Assembly: GCA_023257145.1 (NCBI GenBank)
Contig: JALRDA010000071.1
Span: 1 to 6,442 of the forward strand
Direction of reading: 5' to 3'
Source: Candidatus Saccharimonadia bacterium
GTDB lineage: Bacteria > Patescibacteriota > Saccharimonadia > Saccharimonadales > Saccharimonadaceae
Length of the DNA: 6,442 nucleotides
The notes below the pieces were generated by a model that made no database searches, had not been told where the DNA came from, and saw nothing but the letters and a program-made list of their open reading frames with translations. The position numbers and the translations under genes are program-made. Position 1 is the first letter of the stretch; each line of letters begins with the position of its first letter. This document shows positions 1-4,474 of the stretch, one piece after another.

Positions 1-12
1 AAAGATTTTGCA

Positions 13-20
13 CTCCTCTC
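13..20 (-). promoter_or_regulatory. Possible Shine-Dalgarno site of a gene beyond the left edge
   Basis: On the minus strand, GAGAGGAG (20-13) follows the pilin stop codon by 16 nt and resembles a strong ribosome binding site. No well-placed ATG, GTG or TTG follows within the remaining 12 nt (the GTG at 13-11 overlaps the site). Any start would therefore lie just outside the window. No terminator hairpin is seen between the pilin stop and the edge, so a downstream co-transcribed gene is plausible. Confidence 0.25.
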
Positions 21-36
21 TTTTTTTTACCTTATT

Positions 37-666
37 TTAGCCGCGATTGATAACACAACCGTTTGCGGCAAGGCCGGCTGCAATAGTCATTTGAATACCG
101 TTACGTCCGCCAGTCAGTATCCACTTGTTCGCTTTTTCGCTAAAATACCCGACAACATACGAACCTGCGCTGCCTGCGGGCAGTGTCGATCGCAGGGTAC
201 ATGGAAAATTGGCGTGTGTCGTTGAGTCGAGCGTCAGTGTACTCGCGGTATTGTTGTAGGTGCCGCCAAAATAAATATATTTCATTTCGTTGACCGTGCG
301 GTTTTTGAATGGATACGTCAGATTCGGTGATTGAGGGTCGCCAAATGTATCTTTCAGGCCTGATAGTATTCCTCGAACAGACGAGAGTGTTGTTGTCGTC
401 GTTAGGGCTGCAGATGAAGTATTTGCAGTGTGTAGTGCGTTAGGGCAAGTTGTATCTGGGCAGCCTGGCGGATAGTTCCCTGCTGCATCGTAGAATATTT
501 CAAGAGCGTTAATTAAACTAGTGACATCTGAACTGCGCTTGGCGTCGCGTGACTGCATTTGCACCCGCGAGTATGCAACTATGGTTACAGTTGAAATAAT
601 GACGATCACAATGATCACAATTAGTAGTTCAACGACGGTAAAGCCCGCTCTATGATGCTTATGCAT
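37..666 (-). CDS. Type IV pilin-like prepilin (prepilin-type N-terminal cleavage/methylation domain)
   Basis: A 209-residue secreted pilin or pseudopilin subunit. The class III signal is clear: a short basic leader M-H-K-H-H-R-A-G, then F9 at the expected prepilin peptidase site, with Glu at position +5 (E13) and a hydrophobic helix to about residue 32. A polar N-terminal helix follows, with D-A-K-R (41-44) and L-E-I-F-Y-D (55-60), the usual pilin pattern. The C-terminal globular part is Thr/Ser/Asn rich and has four cysteines (69, 74, 156, 204), which could form two disulfides. The ATG at 666 is chosen because it gives a normal 8-residue leader and lies 6 nt after a TACAAT -10-like box; the upstream TTG (693) and GTG (684) have no Shine-Dalgarno site. 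It follows the EEP gene closely on the same strand, so read-through is also possible. Major pilin, minor pilin and pseudopilin cannot be told apart; no assembly genes are in the window. Confidence 0.9.
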   Translation of the reverse strand: MHKHHRAGFTVVELLIVIIVIVIISTVTIVAYSRVQMQSRDAKRSSDVTSLINALEIFYDAAGNYPPGCPDTTCPNALHTANTSSAALTTTTTLSSVRGILSGLKDTFGDPQSPNLTYPFKNRTVNEMKYIYFGGTYNNTASTLTLDSTTHANFPCTLRSTLPAGSAGSYVVGYFSEKANKWILTGGRNGIQMTIAAGLAANGCVINRG

Positions 667-701
667 GATGGAATTGTAGCGCACTTTCGACAATACTAAA
701 A
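667..701 (-). promoter_or_regulatory. Putative leaderless promoter of the pilin gene
   Basis: On the minus strand TACAAT (678-673) is followed by exactly 6 nt and then the ATG at 666, so transcription would start at or next to the A of the start codon. The -35 region at 17-nt spacing (TTTTAG, 701-696) is a poor match and abuts the stop codon of the upstream EEP gene. No Shine-Dalgarno sequence precedes any candidate start. The call rests on the -10 geometry, which three other genes in the window share. Confidence 0.5.
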
Positions 702-702
702 G

Positions 703-1449
703 CTAGGCTGCTTGGTAGGCAATCGATTCGACGCTCGGCACGACAAGTTCAACATCCTGAGCGGTGACAGTCAGCGCGCGATGATCTGATAAGCCGTCGC
801 CTGAAGTGGTAATCTCAGTAAATTCGTATTCTTTCGGCAGCAAGAAATAATCAACTCGCTTGTCCATTGCTGGGTACGTGATGTAAGGCGTTGATGATGA
901 GCAGATATACGCATCCTTCCATAAATCTTGGTGGATATCGATATCGTTCATATTGAAATCGCCGCCCATGATGCGTGTTTCGTCGCGGCTTTTTAGAATC
1001 TCAAGGAGTTCGACTAAATGTTCACGAGGAAGGTTCTCGTCATTATCGCTGATTGAAAAGTGAATATTGGCAAACTTAATAATCTTGTCTTTGCATAGAA
1101 TATCCACTAGCTGAACAATACGTTGATGTTCGTCATGGGGTTGCTGCTTTAAAATAATCGTTTCGCTTTTTAAGATCGGATATTTACTGATTAATCCCAG
1201 GCCTTCGCGGTAAGTTTCATACTCGTGACTATCCTGAAGACGTGTAATCGCAGTATTTTCGAAAATGTAGTGCATAGATTTATTAATAAGACTTACCTGA
1301 TTGTCTGCGTTGATTTGCGGCAAGAATGTTACTTCTTGAAACAGAACGACATCCGGGTTCGTCTGTTTTAAGTAGTCGACTATGTTTGCTTTTCTATGAT
1401 CCCAGTCGGTGAAGCTTTGAACATTAAGCGAGCTAAATGTTATTTTCAT
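703..1449 (-). CDS. Endonuclease/exonuclease/phosphatase (EEP) family metal-dependent hydrolase
   Basis: A 248-residue single-domain member of the EEP (exonuclease III / DNase I / sphingomyelinase-like) superfamily, which cleaves phosphodiester or phosphomonoester bonds with a divalent metal. All expected catalytic elements are visible: N9 in S-S-L-N, Q-E at 38-39 (metal-binding Glu), E-G-L-G-L-I-S (82-88), N-I-H (128-130, catalytic His), G-G-D-F-N (162-166, with D164 and N166), V-D-Y-F (199-202) and the terminal S-D-H (221-223). It has no signal peptide or membrane segment, so it is probably cytosolic. The family spans DNA, RNA, lipid and nucleotide substrates, and sequence alone does not decide which. 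ATG 1449 gives the family-typical beginning M-K-I-T-F-S-S-L-N; an in-frame ATG 15 codons upstream (1494) has no Shine-Dalgarno site. The stop is 36 nt upstream of the pilin ATG. Confidence 0.88.
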   Translation of the reverse strand: MKITFSSLNVQSFTDWDHRKANIVDYLKQTNPDVVLFQEVTFLPQINADNQVSLINKSMHYIFENTAITRLQDSHEYETYREGLGLISKYPILKSETIILKQQPHDEHQRIVQLVDILCKDKIIKFANIHFSISDNDENLPREHLVELLEILKSRDETRIMGGDFNMNDIDIHQDLWKDAYICSSSTPYITYPAMDKRVDYFLLPKEYEFTEITTSGDGLSDHRALTVTAQDVELVVPSVESIAYQAA

Positions 1450-1485
1450 GGGTATAGCATATACCCGTTCGTGAATTTGTGCCAC
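1450..1485 (-). promoter_or_regulatory. Putative leaderless promoter with overlapping palindrome upstream of the EEP gene
   Basis: TATGCT (1461-1456) lies exactly 6 nt before the ATG at 1449, and GTGGCA (1485-1480) is a 4/6 match to the -35 box at 18-nt spacing. The -10 lies inside a perfect inverted repeat, GGGTATA-TGC-TATACCC (1466-1450 on the minus strand), which abuts the start codon. That repeat could be an operator, or a hairpin if transcription starts further upstream. No Shine-Dalgarno site is present. Confidence 0.4.
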
Positions 1486-1567
1486 TAAAACCATAAGGAT
1501 ATTCAGACTTCAGCTGCCATCAAACAGAGACCGGCTATAGCACTGAAATAATGATGTAAAAAATATT

Positions 1568-1603
1568 AAAACAAAAGACCGCGTATCGGCGGCCTATTGT
1601 TTT
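1568..1603 (-). terminator. Rho-independent terminator after the polysaccharide deacetylase gene
   Basis: On the minus strand the arm at 1603-1589 (ending GGCCGC) pairs with the arm at 1582-1568 (beginning GCGGTC) around a 6-nt loop. This makes a 15-bp stem with one U-U mismatch and one G-U pair. A T-rich run follows (TTTTAATATTTTTT, to about 1558). It begins 11 nt past the tandem stop codons of the deacetylase gene, so it should separate that transcript from the EEP gene. Confidence 0.85.
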
Positions 1604-1614
1604 AGTAAAGGTTA

Positions 1615-3870
1615 CTACGGCAACTGCGATAGTACTTCGTTCAGCGCATTGTTGTAGGTACTGACGGTGACACCACTTTGGCTGATTACTTTGGCATGTT
1701 CGGCAAAGACGTTTGTGTAACTGTCATACGGGCCTGGGTTGCTGGCCACGCGGTGATAGACAAGGATTAACCAGGTGCTATCAGCTTTGGCTTGAGCGAT
1801 CCATGTAGCTACCTGGCTGGCGCTAGTAGTGTCGAGGATATTCTGAACGCGCAGGTTGTAGACGTTTAAATTATCCTTCGAGTTATAGCCTTCGTCAACG
1901 CTTCGGTGTGAGCGGTAATATTTCTTCACTTCATTTACGACGGTCGAATTATAATCGCCGTATGGTGAGGCAAAGTTAACGACTGGACGGCCAGTAATTG
2001 ATTCTAGATACTGCTTTGAGTGCTGTAATTCATAGGTCAAGTTTGATGCATTGAGTGTCGTCAAAAACGGGTGCGTGACGGTATGTGAGCAAATTTCGTG
2101 GCCACTGTTTTGGAACGCAAGTACGTCGTTGATGACACTTTGTGACATACCCTCAATAAACGATGTGGCGTAGCACTGAGTCGATTTCAGACCATACTGA
2201 TTCATAATTGGTAGCGCAGTTCGGGCATTGTCTTCGTGGCCGTCATCAAACGTCATCGTGACAAGTGGTCGGCTAAAGCCATTCGGGACGTAGTTGGTTA
2301 GGCTATAATCATCGGTTTGTACCCAGCCATTTTGGTTGATGTACATGAACGCTGATGCAGATACGGCACCAGCTGGAACGCTAAACGTGTCGCTGTACTG
2401 CTGCCATGAGGTGCTGCTATTAGCGGCTGGTGTTGCCATCGGCATCGAGGTATATAGTTCGGTCCCATCGCTCATGATGAACATTGCAACTGCGTGCGGT
2501 TGCACATTTGATTTATACCACGCGCTAAATCGGTATCGCTCACCCGCTTTGATGGTTGTAATTGGATTGAAGTACCATTTTGCATCGCCATCAACGTAAT
2601 TACTCATCGTTACTTTGACACTTTTTGTGCCTGTTCGGCCATCGTTCATGTACTGGTGTACTGCGGTGTTGTTGCCCCATTTGCTGGCGTTCCAGCTGGC
2701 TGGTAGTGAGCCGCTGGCGGTTTCGAGCGAATCGTTAGGGATAGCGATTGATGCTGTTGCTGCTGGCGGCAAAGCTGCTTCAAGAACGATGTCATCAATA
2801 GTCAATGTGCCGACGCGGTCGATAACGTGAAAAATCGATGCTTTTGTGACATTCGCTGGTATGGCGAATGTCGTGCTGTAGAGTGCCCAGGCTGTGCTCG
2901 CCGGTGCTGACGCTAACTCTTGGTAGCTATAGTTCCCTGCTGCATCCTGGTAGGCTGCGACAACTCGAGTTGGGACGTCTGATTTGTAGTAGTCGCGGTA
3001 AAGGTAATTTTTTGTCGCAGTCACATCGATTGCCTCGGCGTACCATTTTGCATCGCCGTCTGTGTACGCGGTGACTTTAACGGTTGCACTACGCGTGCCT
3101 GTATGGCCAGTCGTGTCATAGGTAAATAGAGCGGTATTATTACCCCAATTGTTTTTATACCATGCGGCCGGTGCGGTGCCGGTTGAGACTTCGAACGAAT
3201 CATTTGCGACAAGATTATGCTGATGGTCGCTATGATCATGATCAACTGGCGCCGGCGTTGGAGTCGGTGCTGGCGTAGGATTCGGGGTTGGCGTTGGCGT
3301 AGGGGTTGGCGCTGGAGCTGGGGTCGCATTGGTTTCGGCTAAAGTGAAATCATCATATTGAAGCGTGCCCTTTTTCTCGAGGATATGTAGAACGACTACC
3401 TTTTTTGCTGTCGCTGGTGTAGTGAATGTGGTTGTTGCCGTCGCCCATGCGGTCCCGCTTGTCGCAGCGATAGTTGGACCAGTCACGTAGCTGAATGCGC
3501 CTGCCGCATCGGTATATTGCAGTACGATACGCGTCGTAACGCTCGCTTTGTATGCACTGGTGTAGGTATAAGAAGTATTTGCTTTGATCGCAACTGCATC
3601 GTGCATCCACTTTGCATCACCGCTTGTGCGTGATGTCATTGTCACTAGCAGGCTTCGGCTGCCGGTTTTGCTACTATTCGCGTAGCTGAATGTGGTTGTG
3701 TTTGTCCCCCATTTGTTTGACACCCAATTTGTAGGTTTGGTTGAGGTCTGGGCTGTTTCGACTGATTGATTTGCGATCAGGTTAGTTCCTGTCGCTAGCG
3801 CTGGTAGGCCCGCGATGAGCGTTCCGATCAGCAGTCCGACAACGGACAGATATAGCGCCTTAAGTTTCAT
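1615..3870 (-). CDS. Secreted polysaccharide deacetylase (NodB/CE4) with three N-terminal CBM-like modules
   Basis: A 751-residue extracellular enzyme predicted to remove acetyl groups from a GlcNAc-type polymer (peptidoglycan, chitin-like or exopolysaccharide). A signal peptide occupies about residues 1-26 (K-L-K, hydrophobic core, A-L-A). Three related beta-rich modules at about 29-178, 219-364 and 376-523 each carry W-G-x-N, T-G-[ST]-[RK]-S, G-D-A-K-W and a late D-D; they resemble CBM4/9-type carbohydrate-binding domains. A Pro/Thr linker (182-209) and an Asp/His cluster (210-218) separate modules 1 and 2. The C-terminal NodB domain (about 533-750) shows T-F-D-D-G (540-544), S-H-T-V-T-H-P (595-601; metal ligands D543, H596 and H600), F-A-S-P-Y-G (633-638) and L-V-Y-H (703-706). 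ATG 3870 is preferred over GTG 3882 because GGAG lies 6 nt upstream. It ends with tandem stops (TAG TAA) and has its own promoter and terminator, so it is probably monocistronic. Substrate unknown. Confidence 0.92.
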   Translation of the reverse strand: MKLKALYLSVVGLLIGTLIAGLPALATGTNLIANQSVETAQTSTKPTNWVSNKWGTNTTTFSYANSSKTGSRSLLVTMTSRTSGDAKWMHDAVAIKANTSYTYTSAYKASVTTRIVLQYTDAAGAFSYVTGPTIAATSGTAWATATTTFTTPATAKKVVVLHILEKKGTLQYDDFTLAETNATPAPAPTPTPTPTPNPTPAPTPTPAPVDHDHSDHQHNLVANDSFEVSTGTAPAAWYKNNWGNNTALFTYDTTGHTGTRSATVKVTAYTDGDAKWYAEAIDVTATKNYLYRDYYKSDVPTRVVAAYQDAAGNYSYQELASAPASTAWALYSTTFAIPANVTKASIFHVIDRVGTLTIDDIVLEAALPPAATASIAIPNDSLETASGSLPASWNASKWGNNTAVHQYMNDGRTGTKSVKVTMSNYVDGDAKWYFNPITTIKAGERYRFSAWYKSNVQPHAVAMFIMSDGTELYTSMPMATPAANSSTSWQQYSDTFSVPAGAVSASAFMYINQNGWVQTDDYSLTNYVPNGFSRPLVTMTFDDGHEDNARTALPIMNQYGLKSTQCYATSFIEGMSQSVINDVLAFQNSGHEICSHTVTHPFLTTLNASNLTYELQHSKQYLESITGRPVVNFASPYGDYNSTVVNEVKKYYRSHRSVDEGYNSKDNLNVYNLRVQNILDTTSASQVATWIAQAKADSTWLILVYHRVASNPGPYDSYTNVFAEHAKVISQSGVTVSTYNNALNEVLSQLP
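2302..3786 (-). repeat. Three tandem carbohydrate-binding-like module repeats inside the deacetylase gene
   Basis: Module 1 spans about 3786-3337, module 2 about 3216-2779 and module 3 about 2745-2302. The shared signature is W-G-x-N near the start, G-D-A-K-W in the middle, a Y-K-[AS] strand and a terminal D-D. G-D-A-K-W recurs at residues 84, 272 and 428; the larger first spacing is explained by the Pro/Thr and His-rich linker. Modules 2 and 3 share an identical 18-nt stretch (3040-3057 and 2572-2589), exactly 468 nt apart, pointing to tandem duplication. Assignment to a specific CBM family is tentative. Confidence 0.75.
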
Positions 3871-3930
3871 AATAAACTCCACATATAGTTACTTTGGTTG
3901 CATAATACTACATAATTAATTTTTTGTCAA
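3871..3930 (-). promoter_or_regulatory. Consensus sigma70-type promoter and RBS of the deacetylase gene
   Basis: A perfect -35 TTGACA (3930-3925), a 17-nt spacer and TATTAT (3907-3902) predict a start near 3895 and a leader of about 25 nt. GGAG (3880-3877) lies 6 nt before the ATG at 3870, which decides the start codon against the GTG at 3882 that overlaps it. This is one of the strongest promoters in the window and suggests steady expression. Confidence 0.85.
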
Positions 3931-3989
3931 GTTTATTTTTTGATTAATGATCAGATAGTGCTCATGGTAAAGATTAATATAAAATATAC

Positions 3990-4018
3990 TTGCAAAAATA
4001 GCATAAATATAGTAAAAT
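3990..4018 (+). promoter_or_regulatory. Sigma70-type promoter of the LPVTG mini-protein transcript
   Basis: TTGCAA (3990-3995), a 17-nt spacer and TAAAAT (4013-4018) make a near-consensus promoter, with a predicted start near 4025. It is back to back with the deacetylase promoter. The roughly 60 bp between the two -35 boxes (3931-3989) is AT-rich and holds no gene, leaving room for shared regulation. Confidence 0.75.
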
Positions 4019-4024
4019 GAGGTG

Positions 4025-4179
4025 GAATTGAGGAGTTGACGTGTCTTTACAGAGGTTATCTAATAACCCCGGCAATCCCACGCCGCTGTCAATTGGTATA
4101 TCAAATTGGGAAGAATAGTGTTTTTACGTGCATATCCATGTACGGCAATTCTATTTGCCTCTTAACAAGGAGAATGACT
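4025..4179 (+). promoter_or_regulatory. Long, potentially structured 5' leader of the LPVTG gene
   Basis: The predicted leader is about 155 nt, far longer than the others here. Visible stems are GGTTAT/ATAACC (4054-4059 with 4063-4068, 3-nt loop), CGGC/GCCG (4070-4073 with 4082-4085) and an enclosing ACAG/CTGT (4049-4052 with 4086-4089); together they make a compact branched element. Further down, CAATT/AATTG (4090-4094 with 4104-4108) and CGTGCAT/ATGTACG (4127-4133 with 4138-4144, one G-U pair) can form. It does not match a riboswitch class I recognise. The first half overlaps a short reading frame (4041-4118), so it may be a translated leader rather than, or as well as, an RNA element. The stretch 3871-4179 otherwise contains only the two promoters. 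Confidence 0.45.
4041..4118 (+). CDS. Possible 25-residue leader peptide upstream of the LPVTG gene
   Basis: A GTG codon (4041) lies 5 nt after a good Shine-Dalgarno sequence, GAGGAG (4030-4035), and opens a 25-codon frame ending at TAG (4116-4118). The peptide begins S-L-Q-R-L-S-N-N-P-G-N-P-T-P and ends N-W-E-E. It is hydrophilic, without a membrane segment or signal. It sits just inside the predicted transcript and ends 61 nt before the LPVTG ATG. It matches no family I recognise. It could be a translated small protein, a regulatory upstream ORF, or chance: the RBS is the main evidence, and 25 codons is short enough to occur at random. Confidence 0.35.
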   Translation: MSLQRLSNNPGNPTPLSIGISNWEE

Positions 4180-4359
4180 ATGGCTTACAATAATGTAACC
4201 CCAGCAGTTGCTCCACTTGCTGTTCCAGCTGCATTGCCAGTTACCGGAGCAAGTGACAACCTATTTATCCTTGCTGCAAGCATGCTTGCACTAGGTGTAG
4301 TTGTGTATCTAGTTACTCTATTCTTGACACGTAAAAGTGTTCAAGCTAGCGAACTATAA
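4180..4359 (+). CDS. LPXTG sortase-signal mini-protein without a signal peptide
   Basis: A 59-residue protein that is almost only a cell-wall sorting signal. An uncharged Ala/Pro/Val-rich N-terminus (1-18) precedes L-P-V-T-G (19-23), a hydrophobic segment (about 28-49) and a short basic tail starting R-K (51-52). Sortases normally cleave between T and G and attach the N-terminal part to a surface acceptor; here that would leave only about 22 residues. No classical signal peptide is present. The short uncharged N-terminus could be translocated directly, giving an N-out, C-in topology (inference). ATG 4180 is chosen because AAGGAG (4167-4172) lies 7 nt upstream; the in-frame ATG at 4174 is too close to that site. 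The gene has its own promoter and terminator, so it is probably a monocistronic and well-expressed unit. Function unknown; it might also be a small membrane protein whose LPVTG is not processed. Confidence 0.8.
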   Translation: MAYNNVTPAVAPLAVPAALPVTGASDNLFILAASMLALGVVVYLVTLFLTRKSVQASEL

Positions 4360-4380
4360 GATATAACAGTTGCAGTATGA

Positions 4381-4411
4381 AACGACCGCCCGATAATGGC
4401 GGTCGTTTTTT
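4381..4411 (+). terminator. Rho-independent terminator of the LPVTG gene
   Basis: A perfect 10-bp GC-rich stem, AACGACCGCC (4381-4390) with GGCGGTCGTT (4398-4407), closes a 7-nt loop and runs into six T residues (4406-4411... counted with the stem end). It starts 21 nt after the stop codon. On the minus strand it is followed by only a short T run, so it is probably weak for the converging glycosyltransferase transcript. Confidence 0.92.
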
Positions 4412-4419
4412 GTTATGGC

Positions 4420-4472
4420 CGTTAATACACGAAAGAACACACCGATCAGGCGTGTTCTTTCGTGTATTAGCG
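4420..4472. repeat. Long inverted repeat between convergent genes (18-bp perfect arms)
   Basis: TAATACACGAAAGAACAC (4423-4440) is perfectly complementary to 4452-4469. Pairing extends outward by about 3 bp (4420-4422 with 4470-4472, including one G-U on the plus strand) and inward, past one mismatch, by CC/GG around GATCA. It starts 2 nt past the glycosyltransferase stop codon. Neither side has a real T-tract, so it is not a textbook terminator. It may still end or protect the minus-strand mRNA, or be a DNA element. Confidence 0.85.
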
Positions 4473-4474
4473 AC

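Noticed and set aside
667..693. TTG (693) or GTG (684) start for the pilin
   Set aside because: Neither has an RBS. They would lengthen the prepilin leader to 14-17 residues, and the putative -10 box would fall inside the coding region.
2336..3074. Three plus-strand open frames of 68-87 codons inside the deacetylase gene
   Set aside because: They lie antisense to a gene with intact signal peptide, repeats and catalytic motifs, have no suitable RBS, and their translations show no recognisable domain.
3233..3244. Perfect 12-bp palindrome TGATCATGATCA as a regulatory site
   Set aside because: It lies inside the deacetylase gene and is simply the coding sequence of the alternating Asp/His residues.
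3244..3327. Short direct repeats that could suggest a CRISPR or a DNA repeat array
   Set aside because: They are the low-complexity codons of the Pro/Thr linker; there are no spacers and no constant repeat unit.
4036..4179. Upstream extension of the LPVTG frame from TTG 4036 or ATG 4138
   Set aside because: TTG 4036 touches the GAGGAG with no spacing and ATG 4138 has no RBS or suitably placed -10 box. The extension is not signal-peptide-like, while ATG 4180 has AAGGAG at 7 nt.
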